64,000 nucleotides of DNA from Streptomyces sp. Go-475 (GCF_003330845.1 NZ_CP026121.1:3143501-3207500); one strand, 5' to 3'; shown: positions 42,111 through 51,774, counted from the first letter of the stretch. Notes: generated from the sequence alone by a model not told the origin. Numbers and translations are program-made.

Positions 42111-42985
42111 TCCGCGCTCTTCCTGCCCCTGACCGGTGCGGTCTCGAACAGGTCTGTGAAGTAGTTCGTGAGCGCGGTTACGGACTTCTCGGGGACGGGG
42201 TCCTCGTCCGGCCCCTTCGGGAGTTCATGCCGCCCCACCGGGAGTGCTGACCCCGCTTCCGCGATCCAGTCACGCAAACGAGCGGGATCCCTGGGCTCAT
42301 CCGGTGCCAGGACGTCGTAGACCAAAGTCGCTCCGGCCGCATTGATCGCGACGCTGAGGCCGTTGACCTCTCGCCCCCCGGTGACCTTGCCGTTCTGCAG
42401 GAGGCGGACCAGAGCCTGGGCGGTGGGACGGTGGTCGACCAGCCCTCCCCTCAGAACGGTGTGGATGAGGTCTTGATTTCCGCAGGCGACCTCGACGGGC
42501 GCATAGTCCGGCCCGTTCCGGAAGAGTTCAGCCGCCCACCAGAGACGGGAGAAGCACTGCCGGTCCGCAGGGCCCCGGAAGCGCTCAGCGGCGATGCGCC
42601 TTTCCGGCTTCCTCGCGGTCGGCTCCGACAGGTGACGCCAGGCGACATAGTCCGGGGCCACCGCCAAGGCGATGTGATTCCACAGACGCTTGTCCGCCGC
42701 CTCCCGCCGCGTCAGGCGCAGCGTGGCGTGGAGCCGTGGCGCGAGCCACGCGTCGGCTCGGGTGCGGTCCTCGCGGAACTCGAACATCGCGTCTTCCACC
42801 AGGCTTCGGATCGGCTCGACCGACCACCTGGCGTCGTCCTCTGGAAGGGACTCGACGACCTTGGCGAGATCGATACCGCCGTGCACCTGTTCGCCCTTGA
42901 GCAACTCCTCGGTGAGGAACGGATCGACAGCCGAGGCAGGGAGCAGCGCCAGACGCTCCGGTACGTGGTTCGGTTGGCTGATCAC
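42107..42985 (-). CDS. Defence-island protein of unknown function, DUF6339-like
   Basis: A 292-residue protein, last of the three-gene minus-strand operon, its ATG overlapping the previous stop by four bases. The middle is mostly helical and Trp/Arg-rich, with KRLWNHIALAVAPDYVAWRH and QCFSRLWWAAELF as its most distinctive segments. I tentatively link it to DUF6339, a family I associate with methyltransferase-containing islands, but this is from memory of sequence style. No catalytic motif or membrane segment is visible. The tail is basic (PVRGRKSAD). Confidence 0.7.
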   Translation of the reverse strand: MISQPNHVPERLALLPASAVDPFLTEELLKGEQVHGGIDLAKVVESLPEDDARWSVEPIRSLVEDAMFEFREDRTRADAWLAPRLHATLRLTRREAADKRLWNHIALAVAPDYVAWRHLSEPTARKPERRIAAERFRGPADRQCFSRLWWAAELFRNGPDYAPVEVACGNQDLIHTVLRGGLVDHRPTAQALVRLLQNGKVTGGREVNGLSVAINAAGATLVYDVLAPDEPRDPARLRDWIAEAGSALPVGRHELPKGPDEDPVPEKSVTALTNYFTDLFETAPVRGRKSAD

Positions 42986-43983
42986 GTCTCACTCTCTCGG
43001 TTCATCTGTTCCAGACTGCGGATGGCATAGGCAAGTGCCTTGCCGGCATCAGCACGACGGGCCGCCGCGTAGTGGATGCGGGTCTGGAGTTCCACCCAGC
43101 CCGAGTCGCCGGTGCGCCGGCGATGAACCTGCCGTAGAGCCTCCTCGACATGCACGCCGGGCACCACGTCCGGGAGCATCTCCCGCAGCACCTCGCCCTG
43201 CCAGTCGGTCGGGAAGACCGGGCCGCCGCCGGGCTCCACCTCCAGGTCGCCGATGGCACCGTGGAACACCGCGGCCCAGATGTCAGTGGCCATCTGAGCG
43301 ACCATGAGGTCACGCACCTTGCCTTCCACACCGGAGCCGCTGCTGTCCAACAGACCGATGATCCCTTCGACGTCAGTGTTCACGAACACGGTGGGGACCC
43401 TGGCCGAAGCGTCCACGATCCACGGCACGTCGGCATAGGCGTGCAACCACTCCCTTGAACTCTTGCTGAACGAGGCTTTCTGGACTTCCAGTTGGAGCCC
43501 GCGTACCGGCTCTTCGGAGACCGTGTCGATGATCCAGCTCCGGTCGGTCTCCGCAATCGATCGACCCTCTACCCCGTCTACCGTCCCGACGGCGTACACG
43601 GCGAGGGAAGCCCGACCCAAGTGATCGTCACGGAGTACCTCCAGTGACCCCGACCAGTCCCGCCCGTCCTCCGCGTCACGCGTGAGGTCGGTGGAAGTGC
43701 GGACGTTGGTCTCGCCGTCCGTCAGCACGGCGAGAACGCGCAGATCGGCCCAGGCCGCGTCTGGTGCGTTCGCTCCGGGCGGCAGCGTCGCGGAGAGGCC
43801 GATCGTGGCGCTCACCCAGTCGGTGTGGCCCGCGATGCCGAGTGCGACGGCCTGCTGTTGGGTCGAGTACGCGGTCGTCTCCAACTGGTCGCGGGTGCCG
43901 TCGGAGAGCTTGAGGGAGACCGAGGTCACTCGGAGCGTGACCGGCCGGTTGAGCCTCTTGTACGGGTAGATCTTCACCGTCAT
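42982..43983 (-). CDS. Unrecognised defence-island protein
   Basis: A 333-residue protein between the GHKL ATPase and the DUF6339-like protein, with four-base overlaps at both ends, so the three are made together. The first 150 residues are beta-rich (VTLRVTSVSLKLSDG, LRVLAVLTDGETNVR), and the rest is mixed helix with acidic patches. No known family, membrane segment or nuclease motif is apparent. The tight coupling suggests a stoichiometric partner of the ATPase. Base composition matches the neighbours. Confidence 0.7.
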   Translation of the reverse strand: MTVKIYPYKRLNRPVTLRVTSVSLKLSDGTRDQLETTAYSTQQQAVALGIAGHTDWVSATIGLSATLPPGANAPDAAWADLRVLAVLTDGETNVRTSTDLTRDAEDGRDWSGSLEVLRDDHLGRASLAVYAVGTVDGVEGRSIAETDRSWIIDTVSEEPVRGLQLEVQKASFSKSSREWLHAYADVPWIVDASARVPTVFVNTDVEGIIGLLDSSGSGVEGKVRDLMVAQMATDIWAAVFHGAIGDLEVEPGGGPVFPTDWQGEVLREMLPDVVPGVHVEEALRQVHRRRTGDSGWVELQTRIHYAAARRADAGKALAYAIRSLEQMNRESET

Positions 43984-46124
43984 TCCCCCTTGCCGGCGCG
44001 GAGTTCGACGACAAGGCGGGTGAGCTTCGTCCTGACCGGGTGACTGGTGACATCGGTGGTTCCTCGGAACTTCGCTCGTCGTGTGCCCGGAGTGAAGCGC
44101 AGGGTGCCGTCCTGCACCTCACAGCCCTCGACAGCGACGAGTTCTGCCCAGTCCAGCTTCGGGCGGCCCCCGGAGAGCACGTCCAGTTGGGCGACCGGCA
44201 CCATCGGGACGACCTCGTCGCCACGCGGGATGCTCACTTCCCCTGTGATCTGCCACTCCCCGTCATCGCCGATCGTCGCGTCAAGCCCGTCCAGCACCGG
44301 GACCACCGGCCCGGAGGGCGCCTTGGCCTTGGGCCTCGTCTTCACGGTCAATGCCTTGCGCAGGGCTTCACCGCCCTCGCGGCTGCCACGCTTGGGCCGT
44401 GCGACGAGTTCCCTGACAGCGTTGTTGACCTCGGTGGTCAGCGCGTTGATCCGCCGGTACGCGGAGGGCGACCAGCGCAGGGTCAGCTCCTCCGTCTGCC
44501 CCCAACGATCGTGCTCAGGAGGTTCCGCCGCCCGTAGGAACTCCTCCGCCTCCTTCGCGAACGGGGCAGATTCCCCGGCAGCCTCCCCCACCAGGAGAAC
44601 AGCCTGGAAAGGGTTGGTCCCGAGCGGCAGGTTCGGAACCCCGGCTCTCTTGACGGTCATGCGGTTACCACGCAGCGAGTGCACCTGGTTCTTCGGCGTG
44701 TCCTTGTCGTTGTCCGCCTCGGTGACCAACAGGACGGCCTGGTGCGTACCGAGCGTCCCCCGCGCGCCCCCGGACAGCGGCAGCTTCAGCGGAACGCTCC
44801 GCGCCGCCACTTGCCCGGCCTCAGTGAGTCGATCCACGGTGGTGCCCTCATAGTGCGCACGGAGGGCGCGTGTCCGGGAAGGCTGCTCGGCGGACGGGTC
44901 CACCTGCTCCTCAGCCACGACCACATCGCCGTTGCGCAGGGAACGGACCGAGACCTCCAGGAGGGGCAACCTGCTGCCTCCGCCGGTCATCGCGGCCCAG
45001 AAGTCACGCCCCAGTGCCTCGACGAGACGGCGGTGCATCTTGCGAATGTCACGCGTGTCCTCGCCGCCCTCCTCATCCATGGCCTCGTCGTCGGTGTCGG
45101 ACGAGTTGTCCTCGAGGCTGGCCACATCGTGCGCGCCGACGATGAGGAAGGAAGTACCGGGTTCGTCGTTCTCCCTGGTCAGGTGCAGGCGAGCCACGGT
45201 CTCCTCGTCGGCCCACCAGGAACGGGCAACACGGGCGCCGGGCGAATCAGGGTCAGGGCGCCCGAACCATGCGGGGCCCGCGTACGGCACACCGTCGACC
45301 TCGCGCCACGGAAGTTCGAGACGCCCGATGACCCGTCGCTCGGTACGTCCCTCGTGAGGCTCGGACAACGTGGAGTTGATGAGCACGAGACCGAGAGCGC
45401 TGGTGGCCCACAAAGTCGCCTTGCCCAGGCCATACGAACCGCCCGCGGCCGGACCGGACTTGAGACTCTCCAACTGGCGCCTGACCACAGCGGCGAACTT
45501 GCCGTCTGCGTAGTCGTCCCCGATGAGCCCTGAAGCGTTGTAGTCGTCGACCCGCAGCAGGACGAGGCGACCCTTCTCGTACATGTCGCGCACCCCGGCG
45601 TCCACGACACGACCGACCTTCTGGTTACCCGCGCCCTCCGAGACGGCGGAGTAGTGCGGGAAGAGATCGTTCCAGAGAATCGCCTCACGGAAGGCGTCCA
45701 GGGACTCGCCGGTCAACTCGTGCAGTGTGTAACGGACACGGACCGGGCGGCCGTTCTCCGTCAGTCGCTCGTCGAGGCTGTTCTGGCAGGTCTCGCGTGC
45801 AAGGACCTGCACGTCGGCGTCGAAGGCGAAGGCTGCGGCATTGCCCAGGTCACGGCCACCGTCGGGATAGCCGGGACGGTGGTACCAGGTGACCGGCAGG
45901 CCGGCCTGAGTGTCGGTGGTGCGGGTGTGAACCGTGCCGAGGTCTGTGCCGAGCGCCTTGGCGATGTCCTGCATGACGGTCGGACGGGGAGTCGACCTCC
46001 CGGTGATCCACGCGGAGACGGCGGCTCGGGTCAGCCCGAGTTCCTCGGCCAGTTCGGCCTGTGTCCTCCCTGCGAGTTTGAGCTGACGGGCCAACCAAGG
46101 CCCGAACTCCTCACCTGTCTCCAC
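43980..46124 (-). CDS. HTH-GHKL ATPase (Xre domain plus HATPase)
   Basis: A 714-residue protein from the GTG at 46124, which has AGGTGG just upstream; longer in-frame starts run into the promoter. Residues about 8-60 are an Xre helix-turn-helix (TQAELAEELGLTRAAVSAWI). A GHKL ATPase follows: N-box RETCQNSLDER (Glu111, Asn115, Asp118), a G1-like LLRVDDYNASGL, and a G2-like GGSYGLGKATLW. A MutL/MORC-like transducer probably follows, and the C-terminal 250 residues are a separate domain. Prokaryotic MORC-like GHKL proteins occur in restriction and defence loci. The HTH may bind the palindrome at 46186-46202 in its own promoter, giving self-control. Confidence 0.82.
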   Translation of the reverse strand: METGEEFGPWLARQLKLAGRTQAELAEELGLTRAAVSAWITGRSTPRPTVMQDIAKALGTDLGTVHTRTTDTQAGLPVTWYHRPGYPDGGRDLGNAAAFAFDADVQVLARETCQNSLDERLTENGRPVRVRYTLHELTGESLDAFREAILWNDLFPHYSAVSEGAGNQKVGRVVDAGVRDMYEKGRLVLLRVDDYNASGLIGDDYADGKFAAVVRRQLESLKSGPAAGGSYGLGKATLWATSALGLVLINSTLSEPHEGRTERRVIGRLELPWREVDGVPYAGPAWFGRPDPDSPGARVARSWWADEETVARLHLTRENDEPGTSFLIVGAHDVASLEDNSSDTDDEAMDEEGGEDTRDIRKMHRRLVEALGRDFWAAMTGGGSRLPLLEVSVRSLRNGDVVVAEEQVDPSAEQPSRTRALRAHYEGTTVDRLTEAGQVAARSVPLKLPLSGGARGTLGTHQAVLLVTEADNDKDTPKNQVHSLRGNRMTVKRAGVPNLPLGTNPFQAVLLVGEAAGESAPFAKEAEEFLRAAEPPEHDRWGQTEELTLRWSPSAYRRINALTTEVNNAVRELVARPKRGSREGGEALRKALTVKTRPKAKAPSGPVVPVLDGLDATIGDDGEWQITGEVSIPRGDEVVPMVPVAQLDVLSGGRPKLDWAELVAVEGCEVQDGTLRFTPGTRRAKFRGTTDVTSHPVRTKLTRLVVELRAGKGE

Positions 46125-46160
46125 GCGCCACCTGCTCTTCCCTCGGAGAGTCGTGCGAGC

Positions 46161-46202
46161 AGGATAATTTGACAAGCCCGGCGACGTCAACTGACAGTTG
46201 AC
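46161..46202 (-). promoter_or_regulatory. Promoter with overlapping palindromic operator for the GHKL operon
   Basis: On the minus strand TTGACG (46190-46185) and TATCCT (46166-46161) are 18 bases apart, a strong sigma-70-like promoter 37 bases before the GTG. The palindrome GTCAACTGACAGTTGAC (46186-46202, 8-base arms, perfect) overlaps the -35. A repressor bound there would block the promoter; the operon's own HTH protein is the obvious candidate. Confidence 0.7.
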
Positions 46203-46669
46203 CGCACTCGACCGCCCCTGCCATTGCCCATCGATGTCCAACTTGACCTGTTGGCCCCACTAGGCCCCCTTACGCTCCACCCGGTAAGCGGAATGACCAA
46301 CTCCCTTCAGTGCAGCGGAAGTTCAGGGTTGCACGATCGAGTGACTGCCGATAGCTTCAGTGACGATGGGAAATGCCATCTCGCTCGTGAACCCCAAACT
46401 GGGAAGCCCGGGCGGCCGGGGGAGAAGTGCGTCCGATTCCAGACATGGGCGCAGGAAGGGCGAGGGGGACCGAAGCGCCCGAATGCAGTTGACACCCGAA
46501 AGCAGAAACATTTCCCTGAAAGGGCTGGCGGCGCGAGACATCCACCCGCTAGCGTGATCAGCGGAAGAAGTATCTCGCCTGACAACACCCATCCGTTTCA
46601 CGGGGGACGTGTATCCAAGTGCACCCCTGTGCGACCACAGGACACGACGCAACAGGGGAAGACCACTCA
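46203..46669. other. Divergent intergenic region between defence operons B and C
   Basis: 467 bases with relatively low GC and no supported gene. A single half-site CAGTTGAC of the upstream palindrome recurs at 46486-46493, overlapping a TTGACA, which hints at shared control of the rightward transcript. No good -10 is found at the right distance. Leader RNA or a small RNA here cannot be excluded. Confidence 0.5.
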
Positions 46670-46876
46670 ATGGATGAACAGGACTGCGGCGACCTCCTTG
46701 ACTCGCTCCGGGAGTTAAGCGCATTTGAACTGCGGATTCAAACAGCACAGAGCAAGGTCGAGGTGGCGGAGATCCTCCACCGACACGACCTGCCCGAAGA
46801 GTTTTTCACCCAACGATTCCCCGACCTGGCCAAGACGGTTCAACAACTGCCGGACGAGACCTCACCCACGGCCTGA
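46670..46876 (+). CDS. Small acidic helical protein (68 residues), unknown function
   Basis: Starts at the ATG at 46670 with GGGGAAG about 10 bases upstream; an in-frame GTG at 46619 would add 17 residues. The sequence is acidic and mainly helical (SLRELSAFELRIQTAQSKVE, HDLPEEFFTQRF). A faint resemblance to Nif11-type small proteins is not strong enough to claim. It sits just before the big helicase operon, 134 bases upstream, and could be a regulator, antitoxin-like brake or trigger of the system. Confidence 0.6.
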   Translation: MDEQDCGDLLDSLRELSAFELRIQTAQSKVEVAEILHRHDLPEEFFTQRFPDLAKTVQQLPDETSPTA

Positions 46877-47010
46877 TTCCACGTAGCACGCCGTCGACAC
46901 CGAGTCTCCCAGAGCACGCGCGCCTTCATGCGGGCCGGCCACACGATGCCGGCGGCCGGCCCGTCACTCACGCTTTCGTCCGGACCTCGACACCTCAGGA
47001 GTGCAGAGCA

Positions 47011-50000
47011 GTGCCGTCTTCGTCCTCTCCGGTTATCCAAACCGTTCTCGAGCAGTCCTCCCGTGTTTTGCAGACGTACGCCGTGGACCCCGGCCTCGTC
47101 GCCGAGCACGCCAATGGTGAGCGCCGTGTCACTCAAGGAGGCTACGGCGACCGCCAGCTTTTTGAACTCGTACAGAACGCGGCCGACGAAATCGCTGAAG
47201 AGCCGGGCGGACAAGTACAAGTCGTCCTCACGGAAAGTCATTTGTACTGCGCAAACGAGGGAAGTCCGGTAACCCCGGAAGGCGCTGAAACAATTCTCCG
47301 GATGAGCATGTCGAAGAAGCGCGGCGGCCAGATCGGTCGATTCGGCGTCGGCGTGAAATCAGTCCTCGTGGTGACCGACGCACCGGAATTCTTCAGCCGC
47401 ACCGGAAGTTTCGGATTCGACCGTGCCTGGTCGTACGAGCAGATCAAGGCAGTGCCCGGTGTAGCGGCGCGCTACGGCCAGGAGTTCCCCGCACCGGTCC
47501 TGCGTATGGCCCGCCCTCTCGACATGGAAGCCGAACGCGCTTCCGACTCCGTTCTGCACGAGCTGCTGACCTGGGCGACGACCGTCGTTCGCCTGCCCCT
47601 GCTCCCGAGGGCCGATGACCGGCTGGGCCGGGACATGCACGGCGGTCGCGCCAAGGACCACGGCGAGCCCCGCGAGGAGTTCCCGGTCGGCTTTCAGCTC
47701 TTCTCTCCGCACGTCGCGAAGGTAGTGCTGGAGGACCGCCGGCCCCGGCCTGTGGCCCGCCGCAAACTGACCGCTCAGCAGGCCGGTGATCTGCACACCG
47801 TGGTCGAAGAGCGGACCGGGAAGGCCGCTGCCACCGAACGGTGGCGGGTGTTCACCACCACCCATGAACCGGGCCAGGCAGCCCGCGCCGACGCCGGAGA
47901 GCTGCACGACCGGCTTTCGCTCGAACTTGCCTGGGGCGTGCCCGCACTGGAGTTGGATCCGGAGAGCGGCCTGCACGTCAGCCCGCGATCGCGCGGTCGC
48001 GGCAAGTTCTGGTCCTTCTTCCCGACCAAGTACGAGATGTCGCTCAGCGGCATCCTCAACGGGGCCTGGAAGACGAACGAGGACCGGCAGAACCTGCTCG
48101 ACTCCTCCCCGTTCAACCAGGAGATGATCAGGGTGTCGGCGCAGCTGGTCGTCGATTCTCTCCCCGCCCTTGCCCCCGCCGATGACCCCGCCGCCTACCT
48201 CCCGCTGCTGCCCGGCCGTGTGAAGGAGGCGATCAGCTGGGCCGACGAGTTCCTGACTCGGGAGATCTGGGACCGCGCTGCGGACAGTCCGTCGCTGCCC
48301 GACCAGGACGGCGTCCTGCGCGTCCCGACCGAGCTGCGGGTCCACCCTCGGCTCGACAGGGATCCGAAGAAGCTGTCCGGTTGGCTCCGGATGTGGCACG
48401 AGTGCCCCGGGCGCCCCTCGAACTGGCTGCACCCGAGCGTCGAGGCGGACTCCCTGCGCTCCGGAAAGGTCGAGCACATTCTCGCCGCGGCGGGGCACGG
48501 GCGGACCGATGTCCGCGAGTGGCTGGAGGCATTGGTCGAGAGCGGCACCGCCGAGGCGTCGGCCGTAGCCATTCGCATCCTCGCGGACATGATCGAGGTT
48601 CGCTCCCCGTATGCCGATGAGGCGCGCAAGGCACGCATCGTACTGACCGACGAGCACGGTCTCGTCGCCCCCGTACATGGCAAGGTGTTCCGCCGCGCCG
48701 ATCAGGGTGGGCTGCGCGAGTCCCTGGTGTACGTGGTCGACCGACTCGCGCAGGACCCGTCGCTGATGCACGCGCTCAATGTCCTGGGCATTCGGGAGGC
48801 CGATGTCGAGGGTCGGTTCTTCAGCGTTCTCGACCAGGGCTTCGACCACTACAGCGAATCGGACTGGCAGCGGTTCTGGGAGTTGTTTCGGCAGGCCGGG
48901 GCCCGTCGCGTGGCCCACAAGGTCCTGGAGCGGGTGCCCACGCCGCGCTCGACGCTCCGTGTTCGGACTGCCGACGGGCGGTTCCGACCGGTCGAGAACT
49001 GCATGCTGCCGGGTGTCGTGGTCGACGCGAAGCGCGACTCGAGCGTCGCCGTCGACATGGTGTTCCACTCCGACGACATCCCCTTCTTCTCTCAGGTCGG
49101 CCTGCAGGAGCGACCGTCCGGGGGGGTGCAGCCCAAGTCGGACGAGGCCTGGTTCGAGGAGTACCGCGCAGCCGTCCACGCCGCCTACCTGCGAAGCCTG
49201 GACACCCGCGCCCCCCGCCCCGCACTGAGCCGCATGAAGGTCGAGGGTGCCGCGATCGGTGGCCCGCTGCACCTCTTCCGTGCGCTCTCCGAGGAGTCCC
49301 GCGCTGCCTTCTTGAAGGTGCTGCCCGACGACGCCGTGGTGGACAACTGGACGCGCCAGATGGGCGCGCAGACCAGCACCCGGCAGGCGGTGGCCTCGCC
49401 GATCCGGTGGATGCTGATGAAGTACGGCACGGTCGCCACCTCGCAGGGGATCAGGCCGCTGAAGGAGGCCGTCGGCCCCCAGCTCGCCGCCTACCGCGAC
49501 GTGTTGCCCGTCGCCGACATCTCCCCCGAGAAGGCCCGCAAGCTGCGGCTCCCGACCACCGTCGACGAGGTTCCCGCGGACCGCTGGGACGCACTCCTCG
49601 ACGAGGTGTCCCGCAGCGAGGACGACTCCTTCGTCGGCGCCACCTACGTGATGCTGACCCGGTTCGGCGCGGACTTCCCCGAGGACTCCCTGACCCGTTG
49701 CCGGATCGGCGACACCTGGGGCACCCGTCCCGACGACGAGATCACCCTCGCCGTCGGGGCCGCCGAGTACCGGGCCCTCCGCGCCGAGCAGCTCCCGGCG
49801 CTGCTCGTACCGACCGCCGAGGACGCCGAATTGATGGTCGAGAAGTGGGGCATGCTCCGCTATGCCGACGTGATCAGCCGGGAGACCCGCGAAGTGCCGG
49901 AGGGCGACCCCGTACCGCTGGTCGAGCTGTTCCCCGCCCTGCGGCAGCGCCTGAACAGCGGGAACCGGAACAGCATGGTGCAACGCTGCACCGAGCTGGA

Positions 50001-51774
50001 GGAGGTCACCCGCACGCCCAACGGCACGCACGCCTCTCCCCTGGACGCCGTGCGCCAGGACGGCACCGTCAAGGTCCGCGTGCCTGTGGAGCCCGAGCCG
50101 ATGCTGCGGCTGATCGACCGCGAGTTCGGCCTCGGCCTCGGGGCGGCCGGCTGCCGCGCGGTGCTGGAGCACCAGGACCGCATGGCCCGGGACAGCGAGC
50201 TGAAGGCGGCGCAGAAGGCGGTGCGCGAGGCCGGGGACGTAGTGGCCAAGATCGAGCTGCTGATCGGTGCGGACGCGCTCCGGGCCGGCCTGCCCGAGGG
50301 GCTCATGGAGGCCGAGCTGCAGGCGACCGACGGCGTGGAGCCGTCAGGGCACCGGATCGCGCAGATGGCCTTCAACGCGCACGGTGACGGCGTGCTCCAG
50401 CAGCACGCCCGGGACATCCAGGCGCGTTTTCCCAACGCGCCGGTCGGTTACACGGGCTCGTCGGCCGCCATCGCCTTCGTCTCGGAACTCAAGCTGCCTG
50501 TCGCGTTCGCCGGCTCGAGGACTCCGTCCCCGCCTGCGTTCGAGACGGTCGATGGCCCTCGGGACTTCCCGAGCCTCCACGAGTACCAGGAGGATCTGGT
50601 CCGGAACATCTCCACCATGCTCGACCGGCTGGCTCCGCAGCGCGGCATGCTGTCTCTGCCTACCGGGGCAGGGAAGACCCGGGTCACCGCCGAGGCCGTC
50701 ATCCGCTGGGTCAAGCGGCTCGGTGACCTGAAGGGTCCGCTGCTGTGGATCGCGCAGACCGAGGAGTTGTGCGAACAGGCGGTCCAGAGCTGGAAGTTCG
50801 TGTGGAGCAAGGTCGGCGCGGAACGCCCGCTCACCATCAGCCGGCTGTGGAGCAGCAACGAGGTCGGTGACGTCGTCGACCACCCCCACCTGGTGGTGGC
50901 CACCGATGCCAAGCTGGAGCGGTGCCTGGGCACCGACCAATACGCCTGGCTGCGGCAGGCCGCACTGGTGATCGTCGACGAGGCGCACACCGCGATCTCC
51001 AAGCGGTACACCGACATCCTGGGACAGTTGGGACTCACCCAGTACGAGACCGGCCGCCATCTGCTCGGCCTGACGGCGACCCCGTTCCGCAACACCAACG
51101 AGGAGGAGACCCGTCGGCTGGTCAACCGCTTCGGCAACCGACGTCTCGACGAGGGAGTCTTCCCTTCCGGGGACCCATACCGTGACCTGCAGGACTGGGG
51201 CATGCTCGCCCAGGTCGAGCATCGCACGCTGCAGGGCGGCAAGATCGAGCTGACCCGGGACGAGAAGACCCACGCCGACCGCATGGCGATGCTCTCTCGC
51301 TCCGCCGAACAGCGGCTCGCCGACGACCACGGGCGCAGCCGTCGCATCGTCGACGAGGTGGCCGCTCTGCCGGACGACTGGCCGACGCTGCTCTTCGCCA
51401 CCTCCGTGGACCACGCGAAGTACCTGGCGGCCATGCTCAACGACCGCGGTATCCGATCCGCCGCTGTCGACTCGACCACCAGCGCCCAGGACCGCCGCTC
51501 CCGTATCGAGAATTTCCGAAACGGCCGCATTCGTGTGCTCACCAACTACGGTGTCCTCACCCAGGGCTTCGACGCGCCGGCCACCCGTGCCGTCGTCGTG
51601 GCCAGGCCGGTCTACAGCACGAACGTGTACCAGCAGATGATCGGTCGTGGCCTGCGCGGCCCTCGGAACGGTGGCAAGGACAGCTGCCTGATCCTCAATG
51701 TCAGCGACAACATCGAGAATTTCGACACCCAGCTCGCCTTCACTCAGTTCGAGCACCTCTGGAGCCGTTCGTGA
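47011..51774 (+). CDS. Sacsin-like GHKL ATPase fused to an SF2 helicase
   Basis: A 1587-residue protein, first of the tightly coupled operon C, starting at GTG with AGGAG nine bases upstream. The N-terminus is a GHKL/Hsp90-type ATPase of the sacsin kind: N-box FELVQNAADE (51-60), G1 region LYCANEG and G2 motif GRFGVGVKS (109-117). A long middle region of about 950 residues has no motif I know. The C-terminal 400 residues are a superfamily 2 helicase: Walker A LPTGAGKTR (near 1215), VIVDEAH (near 1320) and motif VI QMIGRGLRG (near 1541). It probably remodels DNA or a protein-DNA complex under ATP control. I know no named defence gene with exactly this layout. Confidence 0.88.
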   Translation: MPSSSSPVIQTVLEQSSRVLQTYAVDPGLVAEHANGERRVTQGGYGDRQLFELVQNAADEIAEEPGGQVQVVLTESHLYCANEGSPVTPEGAETILRMSMSKKRGGQIGRFGVGVKSVLVVTDAPEFFSRTGSFGFDRAWSYEQIKAVPGVAARYGQEFPAPVLRMARPLDMEAERASDSVLHELLTWATTVVRLPLLPRADDRLGRDMHGGRAKDHGEPREEFPVGFQLFSPHVAKVVLEDRRPRPVARRKLTAQQAGDLHTVVEERTGKAAATERWRVFTTTHEPGQAARADAGELHDRLSLELAWGVPALELDPESGLHVSPRSRGRGKFWSFFPTKYEMSLSGILNGAWKTNEDRQNLLDSSPFNQEMIRVSAQLVVDSLPALAPADDPAAYLPLLPGRVKEAISWADEFLTREIWDRAADSPSLPDQDGVLRVPTELRVHPRLDRDPKKLSGWLRMWHECPGRPSNWLHPSVEADSLRSGKVEHILAAAGHGRTDVREWLEALVESGTAEASAVAIRILADMIEVRSPYADEARKARIVLTDEHGLVAPVHGKVFRRADQGGLRESLVYVVDRLAQDPSLMHALNVLGIREADVEGRFFSVLDQGFDHYSESDWQRFWELFRQAGARRVAHKVLERVPTPRSTLRVRTADGRFRPVENCMLPGVVVDAKRDSSVAVDMVFHSDDIPFFSQVGLQERPSGGVQPKSDEAWFEEYRAAVHAAYLRSLDTRAPRPALSRMKVEGAAIGGPLHLFRALSEESRAAFLKVLPDDAVVDNWTRQMGAQTSTRQAVASPIRWMLMKYGTVATSQGIRPLKEAVGPQLAAYRDVLPVADISPEKARKLRLPTTVDEVPADRWDALLDEVSRSEDDSFVGATYVMLTRFGADFPEDSLTRCRIGDTWGTRPDDEITLAVGAAEYRALRAEQLPALLVPTAEDAELMVEKWGMLRYADVISRETREVPEGDPVPLVELFPALRQRLNSGNRNSMVQRCTELEEVTRTPNGTHASPLDAVRQDGTVKVRVPVEPEPMLRLIDREFGLGLGAAGCRAVLEHQDRMARDSELKAAQKAVREAGDVVAKIELLIGADALRAGLPEGLMEAELQATDGVEPSGHRIAQMAFNAHGDGVLQQHARDIQARFPNAPVGYTGSSAAIAFVSELKLPVAFAGSRTPSPPAFETVDGPRDFPSLHEYQEDLVRNISTMLDRLAPQRGMLSLPTGAGKTRVTAEAVIRWVKRLGDLKGPLLWIAQTEELCEQAVQSWKFVWSKVGAERPLTISRLWSSNEVGDVVDHPHLVVATDAKLERCLGTDQYAWLRQAALVIVDEAHTAISKRYTDILGQLGLTQYETGRHLLGLTATPFRNTNEEETRRLVNRFGNRRLDEGVFPSGDPYRDLQDWGMLAQVEHRTLQGGKIELTRDEKTHADRMAMLSRSAEQRLADDHGRSRRIVDEVAALPDDWPTLLFATSVDHAKYLAAMLNDRGIRSAAVDSTTSAQDRRSRIENFRNGRIRVLTNYGVLTQGFDAPATRAVVVARPVYSTNVYQQMIGRGLRGPRNGGKDSCLILNVSDNIENFDTQLAFTQFEHLWSRS

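Noticed and set aside
42107..46124. Operon B as a Z1-helicase/PD-(D/E)XK/AIPR system known from other cytosine methyltransferase islands
   Set aside because: The GHKL ATPase fits, but neither partner shows Z1, PD-(D/E)XK or AIPR motifs.
46670..46876. Small protein as a RiPP (Nif11-type) precursor
   Set aside because: The helical leader-like part is only faintly similar, there is no Cys/Ser/Thr-rich core, and no modification enzyme is nearby.
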